Shown piece after piece: positions 27,295 through 35,547 of a DNA stretch of 64,000 nt. A model generated the notes under the pieces. The model was given only the letters and a program-made list of their open reading frames with translations, ran no database searches and was not told the origin of the DNA. Source of the DNA: Betaproteobacteria bacterium (GTDB taxonomy: Bacteria; Pseudomonadota; Gammaproteobacteria; Burkholderiales; Casimicrobiaceae); assembly GCA_013298765.1 (NCBI GenBank), contig JAAFJA010000014.1:42341-106340 (forward strand), given 5' to 3'. Numbering within the stretch: position 1 is the stretch's first letter; the number at the start of each line of letters is the position of its first letter. A program made the translations under genes and the position numbers.

Positions 27295-28014
27295 TTAACA
27301 GTTCGCGCTCGCATCGTCGCGACCGAGAAAAGCTTCGATTCCATCTGCAGACGCACGGGATAGTCCGGCCAGCTCCATCTCTTTAAACCACGCAGCAACA
27401 GCAACTTTCTGCGCTTCTAAGTCGGCATACTTCACTGGCAGCATGTGCTTTTGCCAAAGCTCAATCTCCTCTGCGGCCACAGTCCGCGCCCTTCCGAAAA
27501 TCTGAGCCATCTTCACCAAGTAAGGCGCCACAGTATCAAGCTCCACTTCGGCAGGCGACGACCATTTGGCATTGTTGAAGCAATCCGTATAGAAAGAAAG
27601 TTGCTTCAACTGGTCAAGTATGTCGGGGTGATCGGACTTTGGGTCGGCGATTGAGCGAAGCTCATCAATGGTTTTCGCGCCACGTTTAACTAGTTCACCA
27701 AAGATCCAGAGTGTATTTTTCTTGGTATGGCTTCGATAGGCCTTCCACAGCGCTGCCCACTCCTTTTCTTCCGTCGCTGTGGCCATCTGCCGAAGGATGG
27801 ACTCTTTTCCAGATTCTTCAATGCTTAGTATTGCTAAGGCGACAGCAGATGGTGTCCGCCCGGCATTCAAAAGAAACGCAGCGTCTTCAGCAAGTCGCTC
27901 TGCATTCTCGAGGGCGCGCGTCATGCCTGCGGCGATTTGGGCAGGCTCTAGCTTGCTTCGGTACTGAAAATGACGTGCCATTGCTCGTTCGTAGAGCCTT
28001 ACGTATGTTGTCAA
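27295..28014 (-). CDS. AbiV-family abortive-infection-type protein
   Basis: A 239-residue soluble protein. The N-terminal half has the AbiV pattern: IAAGMTRALENAERLAEDAA, LLNAGRTPSAVALAILSIEE followed by SGK, then a WKAYRSHTKKNTLW segment with the basic histidine region. AbiV proteins in lactococci block phage growth by interfering with translation; relatives are common in proteobacterial genomes. It lies in an accessory patch between miaA and plsB. It has no partner gene on its strand nearby. The family call is by eye, and the defence role here is inference. Confidence 0.68.
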   Translation of the reverse strand: MTTYVRLYERAMARHFQYRSKLEPAQIAAGMTRALENAERLAEDAAFLLNAGRTPSAVALAILSIEESGKESILRQMATATEEKEWAALWKAYRSHTKKNTLWIFGELVKRGAKTIDELRSIADPKSDHPDILDQLKQLSFYTDCFNNAKWSSPAEVELDTVAPYLVKMAQIFGRARTVAAEEIELWQKHMLPVKYADLEAQKVAVAAWFKEMELAGLSRASADGIEAFLGRDDASANC

Positions 28015-28081
28015 TTTTGACGATGATAAGCGCGAACGCTATCGTCGCGACTCGATCCAAACCGTTACGTTCGCGCCTGCC

Positions 28082-28167
28082 GGGTTTTGTGACTCTCCAC
28101 CAGGGAGCCTGATGAGCGATCCCTGTTATTCGCTCCTCTTCGTTGATTCCCGACGCCCTTGCGCAAG
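28082..28167 (+). pseudogene. decayed duplicate of the plsB leader and first codons
   Basis: The 39 bp ending at the tgatgagcgat of 28110-28120 match the plsB leader and start at 28953-28991 at about three positions in four, without gaps; the following ~47 bp also match, with one 1-bp indel that breaks the frame, ending in the shared gacgc-cttgcgcaag. The equivalent start codon is ATG at 28112. No longer plsB sequence follows. It lies ~870 bp upstream of the real gene, with a lipoprotein gene between the two copies. Confidence 0.6.
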
Positions 28168-28209
28168 TGCTTCTGTGTCCTGATTCGCCGACCCCGCCGC
28201 TCGCCAAGG

Positions 28210-28719
28210 TCAAATGCTAAGCTCGTCGTGAATGCTGTAGATGACAGAGAAGATTTTCCATCCCGCTTCGGTGCGCAGGAGTTGCCAGTGTTCTCGGCCC
28301 CAGTTTGTCTTCTTCGCGCCTTCCCAAAATTCGTAATCGAAATACACGCTGGCGATATCGCCGTCGGTGGTGATTTGAAGGTTTGAGAAGCGCTCTTCCC
28401 ATCGCTCGCTCGCGGCGACTGCGCTATCGATCAGATTCTCAAACGTATTGGTGGGTAAGCGCCGAGCCTTGATTGCATCGGGCTTTGTTTGCCGAATTCG
28501 AGCCAGTCTCACATCCTCCGACACATGCTGCCAGCCGATTTCGGAAGGCTTCTGTGAAAAGAAAAGCGACATGTATTTCGGCTTGTCTTTCTCAAGAATG
28601 GAAGCTCGAAATGCTTCGACGACTTTTTCGATGTCAGCGACGGCGTGCGTTTGTGAGGTCGGCGCGATCTGGCAACCAGTCAAGAAAACGAATGCGAGAA
28701 GAAGAGAGCGGCAAAACAT
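28210..28719 (-). CDS. hypothetical lipoprotein, NTF2/SnoaL-like
   Basis: A 169-residue protein with a lipoprotein signal: MFCRSLLLAFVFLTGC, lipobox LTGC with Cys 16. The mature part reads VVEAFRASILEKDKPKYMSL early, and ends with GDIASVYFDYEFWEGAKKT and HWQLLRTEAGWKIFSVIYSI. That arrangement (an N-terminal helical segment, then sheet strands ending in a W-K-I-x-S-V strand) is the NTF2-like fold seen in SnoaL/DUF4440 proteins. No catalytic function can be assigned. The gene sits between the real plsB start and its decayed duplicate. Confidence 0.65.
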   Translation of the reverse strand: MFCRSLLLAFVFLTGCQIAPTSQTHAVADIEKVVEAFRASILEKDKPKYMSLFFSQKPSEIGWQHVSEDVRLARIRQTKPDAIKARRLPTNTFENLIDSAVAASERWEERFSNLQITTDGDIASVYFDYEFWEGAKKTNWGREHWQLLRTEAGWKIFSVIYSIHDELSI

Positions 28720-28982
28720 AGGATCCGAAGCGTTGGCGTAAACGAAGAGCTGGATTGCATGTTAGCCATCGCGCAGAAAGTCGTTCTGAAGGGCGAGAAC
28801 TGAATTTTCTAGCCCCCTGCCCGGAGCAATTTGGTGCTTTCGGTTGCGTGCGGTTCTCATCGAGTGACGAAGCCTCCCAGCGCCAACAAACGAAGCTTGC
28901 TCGGTACTTTCGCAGCCTAGCTGCCAATCAGGCTCGTATATTCACGACAATTAGGTTTTGAGAGTCTCCCTTCGGGAGTTAG

Positions 28983-31502
28983 ATGAGCGATTCCGTATTG
29001 TTTTCCCCGCGTCGTTGGTTTCCGACGCTCTTGCGCAAGGCCTTTGATGGTTGGGTGCGGGCGCAGGTGTTTCCGCAGCCGTTGACGATTGATCCGAACA
29101 AGCTCACGTGTTACGTGCTGTCGCGCCCGTCGATCACCGATCGCGCGATGCTGGATTCGTTGACGCGTCGCCTTGCGCTGCCGCCGTCGCATGCGCCGAT
29201 GCCGGGGACAGAGAACACGGAGCGCAATGCGCATTTTCATCTGCGCGATTCAATGTTTTTGCGTCCGGGCGGGAAGCTTCGCGCGGCGCCTGAGCGGCTT
29301 ACGCGACTCATCGATCGATTGAACGTCAACACGTTGGACGATGTGCAGCTGGTGCCCGTGAGTATTTTTTGGGGGCGCGCGCCAGAGCGTGAAGAGAGCC
29401 TTTTTAATCCGAGCACGCGCATGCGCTGGCTTCGCGTGTGGGCGGCGGAAGGCTGGGGCGGTCGTTCGCGTTTGCGGAAACTCTTTTCGATCGTTTTCTT
29501 TCGCAACGACGTGATCGTTAAGTTTGGCGAGGCGATGTCGCTGCGTGCGCAGCTTATTGCCGCTGAGGGCGAGGATCTGAGTCAGGAACGCACTGAGCGG
29601 CGCATCGCGCGCGTGTTGCGCACACACTTCCGCCATGAGCGTGAAGCGGCCATCGGGCCTGATCTGTCGCATCGTCGCATCTTGATGGAAGCGATTTTGC
29701 GCGATGCGCGTGTGCGAACCGCCATCGGCAATGAGGTGAATGCGAAGAAAACTAGCGAAGAGAAGGTCGAAGCGCGCGCTGAAAGAATCGTGAAGGAAAT
29801 CGCGGCGGATTATTCGTACCCGATCATTCGCGTTTTTGCACGAATTTTGAAAAGCGTGTGGAACCGCATTTACGACGGTGTGGAAGTGAAAGGGGCGGAT
29901 GCGCTGCATACGCTCGCGAAGGATCACACGCTGGTTTATGTGCCTTGTCATCGAAGCCACATCGATTACCTGCTGCTCTCGTACGTCGTGCGCGAGGCGG
30001 GCCTCACCATTCCGCACATCGCGGCGGGCGCGAATTTGAATTTGCCCATCGTCGGGCGAATTTTGCGCGGTGGTGGTGCGTTCTTCATTCGGCGTTCGTT
30101 CAAGGACGACGAGCTGTATCAAGAGGTGTTTAGCTCGTATGTGCACGAGGTGTTGAAGCGCGGTTTTCCAGTGGAGTATTTCGTGGAAGGCGGACGCTCC
30201 CGCACAGGGCGCATGCTGCCGCCGAAAGCCGGGCTCATTTCGATGACGGTGCAAAGTTTCTTGCGCGAACATGATCGGCCGCTCGCCTTCGTGCCGGTGT
30301 ACATCGGCTACGAAAAACTGATCGAAGGCGGTAGCTACACGCAAGAGCTTTCGGGCGCGGCGAAGAAAAAGGAATCGCTGTGGGGGCTTGCCAAGGCTGC
30401 GCTCGAGATGCGAAAACAGAAGTATGGCCGCGTGGGCGTCACCTTCGCGCGACCGCTTTTTCTGCACGAACTGCTCGATGAATTCGGCAGCCCCGATTTC
30501 GCGAAATGGCTTGACGACAAGAGCTTGCGCCGCAACGCGCTCACCGAGCTTTCGCGCCGTATCGCGGAGCACATCAACGGCGCAGCGCACATCAATCCCG
30601 TCTCGCTGGTTTCGACGGCGCTTCTTGCGACACCGAGACACGCGGCAGACGTCGCCCAGCTCACGACAACGATCGAACACTTAAAACGACTCGTTCCCCG
30701 TACCCAAACGATACGAGAACTCACCCTAACGCACGAAAATGCCGGGGCAATGATCGAATATTGCGAAAAATTGGGTTATTCAGAGAAGCGCGCTCACCCC
30801 TTTGGAAATGTTGCGATAGCGAAAGAAGCCGAGGCGGTTCAGCTCACCTACTTCCGCAACAACGTGCTGCATTGTTTCGCGCTTCCAGGCTTGATCGCTT
30901 GCCTCGTGGCGCAACACGGAACCTTGGGGCGCGCAAAGCTCGCGGTGCTCTCGCGCGAGCTCTATGCGATGCTGGCCTTCGAGCTTTATCTGCCGCCGTG
31001 GGAGGGCGACAGTTTCACTCCGTTCGATGCAACGCTCGCGGCTATGATCGACGATGGCTGGCTACTCACCGAAAGCGACGCCAAGGTGATTTCGGCGGCC
31101 ACGCAAGGCACCGATGGCGCGATGCAACTGGAGACGCTCGCCGCCATCATGCGCCCAACGCTCACGCGCCACGCGCTCATGCTTGCGATCGTCATGCGCG
31201 AGCCCGCAGGTACGCGCTCACGCGAGGCAGTGGAAACACTTTCTCAGCAGGCGGCGCAACATCTGGCGATGACGCATGTGTTCAACGCCCCGGAATTCAG
31301 CGACAAATCGCAATTCAAGAGCGCGTTTGATGCGCTCCTCAACGCGGGCTTAGTCAAACTCGATTCGGCCCAAAGCGTGCACTACGACGAAGCGCTAGTG
31401 AAACGCGCGAATGATGCAGCGTTTCTGTTGCCGCCCGACACGCGTGCGGCGGTATTGCGCGCGGCGCGGGTGCGGGAAACGACGATCACTGCGGCTGTGT
31501 GA
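28983..31502 (+). CDS. plsB: glycerol-3-phosphate 1-O-acyltransferase
   Basis: An 839-residue membrane-bound enzyme using acyl-ACP or acyl-CoA to make lysophosphatidic acid. The catalytic HX4D is H323-D328 in VPCHRSHIDYLLLSYVV; the glycerol-3-phosphate site follows in GAFFIRRSFKDD and VEYFVEGGRSRTGRMLPPK, and the last block is LAFVPVYIGYEKLIEG. Length and order match the PlsB family. It duplicates the reaction of PlsY, encoded 21 kb away. The leader, including gggag before the ATG, is partly duplicated at 28082. Confidence 0.93.
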   Translation: MSDSVLFSPRRWFPTLLRKAFDGWVRAQVFPQPLTIDPNKLTCYVLSRPSITDRAMLDSLTRRLALPPSHAPMPGTENTERNAHFHLRDSMFLRPGGKLRAAPERLTRLIDRLNVNTLDDVQLVPVSIFWGRAPEREESLFNPSTRMRWLRVWAAEGWGGRSRLRKLFSIVFFRNDVIVKFGEAMSLRAQLIAAEGEDLSQERTERRIARVLRTHFRHEREAAIGPDLSHRRILMEAILRDARVRTAIGNEVNAKKTSEEKVEARAERIVKEIAADYSYPIIRVFARILKSVWNRIYDGVEVKGADALHTLAKDHTLVYVPCHRSHIDYLLLSYVVREAGLTIPHIAAGANLNLPIVGRILRGGGAFFIRRSFKDDELYQEVFSSYVHEVLKRGFPVEYFVEGGRSRTGRMLPPKAGLISMTVQSFLREHDRPLAFVPVYIGYEKLIEGGSYTQELSGAAKKKESLWGLAKAALEMRKQKYGRVGVTFARPLFLHELLDEFGSPDFAKWLDDKSLRRNALTELSRRIAEHINGAAHINPVSLVSTALLATPRHAADVAQLTTTIEHLKRLVPRTQTIRELTLTHENAGAMIEYCEKLGYSEKRAHPFGNVAIAKEAEAVQLTYFRNNVLHCFALPGLIACLVAQHGTLGRAKLAVLSRELYAMLAFELYLPPWEGDSFTPFDATLAAMIDDGWLLTESDAKVISAATQGTDGAMQLETLAAIMRPTLTRHALMLAIVMREPAGTRSREAVETLSQQAAQHLAMTHVFNAPEFSDKSQFKSAFDALLNAGLVKLDSAQSVHYDEALVKRANDAAFLLPPDTRAAVLRAARVRETTITAAV

Positions 31503-31510
31503 CGTTTTCT

Positions 31511-31745
31511 TTTTTTGACGCTGATTACGCTGATTTCGCAGATTACCGCTGATTTTTTGTTTGCAGTCGGCAACGCGCGTGTTTCGTCAACAGAAGCGAC
31601 TTGTCTAGCGCCGATCGAACCTGTGCGTCCCGTTCGTGGTAAGCCTGTCGAACCACGAACACCATCACAAATAAATGGTGCAGGTTCAACAGACAAAAGC
31701 TAATCTGCGTCAATCAGCGAAATCAGCGTAATCAGCGTCAAAAAA
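31511..31745. repeat. 10-bp-unit inverted repeat element E2
   Basis: A 29-bp perfect inverted repeat: the left arm at 31511-31539 (T-run, then gacgctgattacgctgattt and cgc) pairs with 31717-31745. Further, less exact units continue inward. The loop is about 177 bp and contains a second, unrelated palindrome. The element lies between plsB and leuC, ending 52 bp before leuC. Confidence 0.88.
31617..31687. repeat. nested palindrome inside the loop of E2
   Basis: A gttcgtggt/accacgaac stem (31632-31640 with 31652-31660, loop containing cctgtcga) lies inside an outer gaacctg/caggttc pair (31617-31623 with 31681-31687). The gttcgtggt-cctgtcga-accacgaac type is a familiar dispersed palindrome of proteobacteria. 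Confidence 0.65.
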
Positions 31746-31797
31746 TGTTGTTGCGTCCTAACCGATAAAATCAAGCAAAACCTAAGCTAGAAGCACC

Positions 31798-33213
31798 ATG
31801 CCCGGCCAAACGCTTTACGACAAACTTTTTGATTCGCACGTTGTTCGCTCGGAGAACGACGGCTCGTCGCTCATCTACATCGATCGCCATCTCGTGCACG
31901 AAGTCACTAGTCCTCAAGCATTTGAGGGGCTGAAGATTGCAGGGCGGCAACCGTGGCGTCGGCAATCGATGGTTGCGATGCCCGATCACAACACGCCGAC
32001 GACGAGTGGTTTCACGAGTGCCGCGATGATTGCCGATCCGATCTCGCGCACACAGGTGGAGACGCTTGATGCGAATGCGCGCGAACATGCGTTGACCTAT
32101 TTCCGCATCGGCGATCAACGTCGCGGCATCGTTCACGTCGTTGGCCCAGAGCAGGGCGCAACGCTGCCTGGCATGACGGTCGTCTGCGGCGATTCACACA
32201 CTTCGACTCACGGCGCATTTGCAGCGCTCGCTTTCGGCATCGGCACGAGCGAAGTGGAACACGTGATGGCAACGCAATGTTTGCCGCAGAAAAAATCGAA
32301 ATCGATGCTCGTGCGCTGTGATGGCCGCTTGCCAACCGGCGTCACCGCGAAAGATTTGGTGCTCGCCATCATCGGAAAAATTGGCACGGCTGGTGGAACC
32401 GGTTACGCGATTGAATTCGGCGGTGAAGCCATTCGCGCGCTTTCGATGGAAGGCCGCATGACGATTTGCAACATGGCGATTGAAGCGGGTGCACGCGCCG
32501 GGATGGTCGCGTATGACGAGGTCACCGAGGCTTATGTGAAAGGCCGAGCGTTTTCGCCGAAAGCTGAGCTGTGGGATAAAGCCGTCGCGTACTGGCGAAC
32601 GCTCAAGAGCGATGACGACGCGAAGTTTGATCACACAGTCGTGTTGAACGCGAGCGAATTGATTCCGTATGTGACTTGGGGCACGTCGCCTGAGATGGTG
32701 TTACCGGTGGACGGTCGCGTGCCCGATCCCGATAAAGAGAAAGATTCCACCAAGCGCGAAGGCATCGCTCGCGCATTGCAGTACATGGGCTTAACGCCGA
32801 ACACGCCGCTTGATCAAATCAAGATCGATAAAGTGTTCATCGGCTCATGCACCAATTCCCGCATTGAAGATTTGCGCGCAGCGGCGGCGGTGGTGAAAGG
32901 TCGTCGTCGTGCGGATAATGTGAAACTTGCAATGGTCGTTCCCGGCTCTGGGCTCGTGAAAGAGCAGGCCGAGCGCGAAGGGCTCGACAAAATTTTTGTG
33001 GCCGCAGGTTTCGAATGGCGCGAACCCGGTTGTTCGATGTGCCTCGCGATGAACGATGATCGCCTCGAACCTGGGGAACGTTGTGCGTCCACGTCGAATC
33101 GAAACTTCGAAGGTCGACAAGGCGCTGGCGGCAGAACCCATCTCGTGAGCCCCGCGATGGCGGCTGCGGCGGGGATTGCGGGACATTTTGTTGATGTTCG
33201 GAGAATGGGTTAG
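31798..33213 (+). CDS. leuC: 3-isopropylmalate dehydratase large subunit
   Basis: A 471-residue aconitase-family subunit that, with LeuD, isomerises 2- to 3-isopropylmalate in leucine synthesis. It opens with [26 protein letters not shown] and [19 protein letters not shown] bind substrate. The [4Fe-4S] cysteines are in [17 protein letters not shown] and in [13 protein letters not shown]. It is the first gene of the leuC-ecn-leuD-leuB cluster, but each gene gap is filled with repeats. Confidence 0.95.
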   Translation: MPGQTLYDKLFDSHVVRSENDGSSLIYIDRHLVHEVTSPQAFEGLKIAGRQPWRRQSMVAMPDHNTPTTSGFTSAAMIADPISRTQVETLDANAREHALTYFRIGDQRRGIVHVVGPEQGATLPGMTVVCGDSHTSTHGAFAALAFGIGTSEVEHVMATQCLPQKKSKSMLVRCDGRLPTGVTAKDLVLAIIGKIGTAGGTGYAIEFGGEAIRALSMEGRMTICNMAIEAGARAGMVAYDEVTEAYVKGRAFSPKAELWDKAVAYWRTLKSDDDAKFDHTVVLNASELIPYVTWGTSPEMVLPVDGRVPDPDKEKDSTKREGIARALQYMGLTPNTPLDQIKIDKVFIGSCTNSRIEDLRAAAAVVKGRRRADNVKLAMVVPGSGLVKEQAEREGLDKIFVAAGFEWREPGCSMCLAMNDDRLEPGERCASTSNRNFEGRQGAGGRTHLVSPAMAAAAGIAGHFVDVRRMG

Positions 33214-33235
33214 GCCCTGTTTTTCGACGCTGATT

Positions 33236-33360
33236 ACGCTGATTGCGCAGATTCACACAGATTGTTCGATTCCAAAGAACATTTGGACTCGAATATCAGT
33301 GAAGATCGGAAGAAAAATTAATCAGCGTTAATCTGTGTAATCAGCGTAATCTGCGTCAAA
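33236..33360. repeat. 10-bp-unit inverted repeat element E3
   Basis: The left arm (33236-33273: gacgctgattacgctgattg then cgcagattcacacagatt) and right arm (33318-33357: aatcagcgttaatctgtgt, then aatcagcgtaatctgcgtc) are imperfect inverted repeats mixing both unit types. The element fills most of the leuC-entericidin gap and ends 30 bp before the entericidin ATG. Confidence 0.8.
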
Positions 33361-33387
33361 GAATTTCATTTGCATAGGAGTGATGTC

Positions 33388-33519
33388 ATGAAAAAACTAT
33401 CTCTCGTCCTCGCAACCGTCGCTGCGCTCGCGCTCGCCGGATGCAACACCATGCAGGGCATCGGCAAAGACGTACAAAAAGCCGGTGAAAAACTCGAAGA
33501 CGCCGCGAAGAAAAAGTAA
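33388..33519 (+). CDS. entericidin A/B-type small lipoprotein
   Basis: A 43-residue lipoprotein. Signal MKKLSLVLATVAALALAGC has lipobox LAGC (Cys 19); the mature 25 residues, NTMQGIGKDVQKAGEKLEDA then AKKK, are the amphipathic entericidin helix. It has a good ribosome site (aggag, 33376-33380). Its TAA touches the leuD ATG (taaatg), so the two are co-transcribed. An entericidin gene inserted between leuC and leuD is a regular feature of betaproteobacteria. In enterics these peptides form a lysis-related antidote/toxin pair; here the role is unknown. Confidence 0.88.
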   Translation: MKKLSLVLATVAALALAGCNTMQGIGKDVQKAGEKLEDAAKKK

Positions 33520-34158
33520 ATGGAAAAGTTTGTTGTTCATACGGGCTTAGTCGCACCGCTCGACAGAGCCAACGTCGACACCGATGCGATCATTCCGAAG
33601 CAATTTTTGAAATCGATCAAGCGCACGGGTTACGGCCCGAATTGCTTCGATGAGTGGCGCTATCTCGATGTTGGCCAGCCCGGCATGGACAACAGCAAAC
33701 GTCCGCTCAATTCGCAATTCGTGTTGAACGAGTCGCGCTATCAAGGCGCGACGGTTCTTCTCGCGCGACAGAACTTCGGCTGCGGCTCCTCGCGCGAGCA
33801 TGCGCCGTGGGCGCTCTTGCAAAACGGTTTTCGCGTGGTGATCGCACCTTCGTTTGGCGACATCTTCTATAACAACTCGCTCAACAACGGTCTCGTGGCG
33901 ATTCGTTTGGACGATGCGAAGATGGATCGCTTGTTTGCCGACTGCGCGGCGTTTCCCGGCTTCAAACTCACTGTCGATTTAGAAAAGCAAACGGTGGCGG
34001 CAACTGATGCGTCGTACGTGTTTCCATTCGAGATCGCTGCTGGAAAACGCGAACGCATCGTGAATGGCTGGGACGATATTTCGCTCACACTTAAACACAG
34101 CGAACAGATCCGCGCGTTCGAAGCGAAGCATCACGCGGCGCGGCCTTGGCTTGCTTAG
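33520..34158 (+). CDS. leuD: 3-isopropylmalate dehydratase small subunit
   Basis: A 212-residue swivelling domain that completes the isopropylmalate isomerase active site with LeuC. Motifs: [39 protein letters not shown] and [16 protein letters not shown]. It starts one codon step after the entericidin gene, likely by coupled translation. Confidence 0.95.
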   Translation: MEKFVVHTGLVAPLDRANVDTDAIIPKQFLKSIKRTGYGPNCFDEWRYLDVGQPGMDNSKRPLNSQFVLNESRYQGATVLLARQNFGCGSSREHAPWALLQNGFRVVIAPSFGDIFYNNSLNNGLVAIRLDDAKMDRLFADCAAFPGFKLTVDLEKQTVAATDASYVFPFEIAAGKRERIVNGWDDISLTLKHSEQIRAFEAKHHAARPWLA

Positions 34159-34164
34159 TCCACC

Positions 34165-34346
34165 GTGAGCAGTGAAAAGTGAGCAGTTGGCGTGAGCGTG
34201 CGACGCCCTTGATTGGAAGTCCAGCTTGCTGCTTCTTTGCCACGATCATGTGAATCGTTCTCGAACGACCTCTGAACGCTGACAGCTCACAGTTCACTTC
34301 TCCTGCTCACTCAGCCACTGCTCACTATTCACTTTTCACTGCTCAC
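34165..34346. repeat. GTGAGCAGTG-type inverted repeat between leuD and leuB
   Basis: Left arm gtgagcagtgaaaagt (34165-34180, with another gagcagt unit after it) pairs perfectly with acttttcactgctcac (34331-34346); further ctgctcact units lie at 34291-34327. It is again made of ~10-bp units, but of a different sequence from E1-E7. It ends 7 bp before the leuB ATG, leaving no normal ribosome site. Confidence 0.78.
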
Positions 34347-34353
34347 TTTACCC

Positions 34354-35418
34354 ATGAAAATCCTAGTTCTCCCCGGCGACGGCATTGGCTCAGAAATCGT
34401 TTCACAAGCGGTACGAGTATTAGAAAAAATTCAATCTAGCCCTGGTGAAATTGAGCTTTCCCATGGTGTGCTTGGGGGTGCTGCGTACGATCAGTACGGC
34501 CATCCCTACCCGCCGGAGACGCAAAAACAGGCGCGCGCAGCCGATGCGATTTTGTTGGGCTGCGTTGGCGGCCCGAAGTACGACACGCTGCCTCGCAACG
34601 TGCGACCCGAGCAAGGGCTGCTCGGCATTCGTAAAGATTTGTCGCTCTTTGCGAATCTGCGCCCGGCGATGCTCTATCCCGAACTCGCTGCGTCGTCGTC
34701 GCTGAAACCTGAGATCGTTGCTGGCCTCGACATCATGATCATTCGTGAATTGACGGGTGACATTTACTTCGGTCAACCGCGCGGTCGCCGCACCAATGCG
34801 AACGGCGAAGACGAAGGTTTCGACACGATGCATTACGCCAAGAGCGAAGTAGAGCGCATCGCGCGCGTCGGTTTTGAAACCGCAATGAAGCGCAACAAAA
34901 AATTGTGCAGCGTCGATAAAGCAAACGTGCTCGACACGTCAATCCTGTGGCGCGAAGTGGTCACTGAGATGCACAAACAGTATCCCGAAGTCGAGCTCTC
35001 GCACATGTATGTTGACAACGCTGCAATGCAGCTCGTGCGCGCGCCCAAACAATTCGACGTGATCGTTACCGGCAATATTTTTGGCGACATCTTGTCCGAC
35101 GAAGCCTCGATGCTCGCCGGTTCAATCGGTATGTTGCCTTCGGCCTCGCTCGACGCCAACAAAAAAGGTCTCTACGAACCGATCCACGGCTCCGCGCCCG
35201 ACATTGCCGGCCAGAACAAAGCCAATCCGATCGCAACGATTCTTTCGCTCGCGATGATGATGCGCTACACGTTCAATCGCACCGATCTGGCTAACCGAAT
35301 CGAAACCGCTGTGCGCAAAGTGCTCGCCGACGGCAAGCGCACGGGTGACATCGCGCAAAAAGGCGAAACCGTCATCGGCACCCGCGAAATGGGCGATGCG
35401 ATCGTAGCCGCGCTTTAA
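34354..35418 (+). CDS. leuB: 3-isopropylmalate dehydrogenase
   Basis: A 354-residue NAD-dependent decarboxylating dehydrogenase, the third step of the leucine branch. [20 protein letters not shown] is the N-terminus; [14 protein letters not shown] and the metal-binding [20 protein letters not shown] are visible, with [20 protein letters not shown] near the C-terminus. The usual downstream neighbour in betaproteobacteria, asd, is missing; an accessory block starts instead. Confidence 0.95.
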   Translation: MKILVLPGDGIGSEIVSQAVRVLEKIQSSPGEIELSHGVLGGAAYDQYGHPYPPETQKQARAADAILLGCVGGPKYDTLPRNVRPEQGLLGIRKDLSLFANLRPAMLYPELAASSSLKPEIVAGLDIMIIRELTGDIYFGQPRGRRTNANGEDEGFDTMHYAKSEVERIARVGFETAMKRNKKLCSVDKANVLDTSILWREVVTEMHKQYPEVELSHMYVDNAAMQLVRAPKQFDVIVTGNIFGDILSDEASMLAGSIGMLPSASLDANKKGLYEPIHGSAPDIAGQNKANPIATILSLAMMMRYTFNRTDLANRIETAVRKVLADGKRTGDIAQKGETVIGTREMGDAIVAAL

Positions 35419-35547
35419 GTCGCGGCTTGGTTCTCAGGGCTCTCCTTCGCTTTTTTACGGATCGCCGAGTGCTCTAAACCACGATCTCCTAAGTCGGCGC
35501 AAAAACTCCACCCGTAACAACGGCGAGCACGCCGCACGTAATGGAAA

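Noticed and set aside
29250-30680. Long open frame (476 codons) on the minus strand inside plsB
   Set aside because: It is a shadow of plsB: no family motifs, and the plus strand carries all PlsB catalytic motifs. High-GC codon use leaves the antisense frame open.
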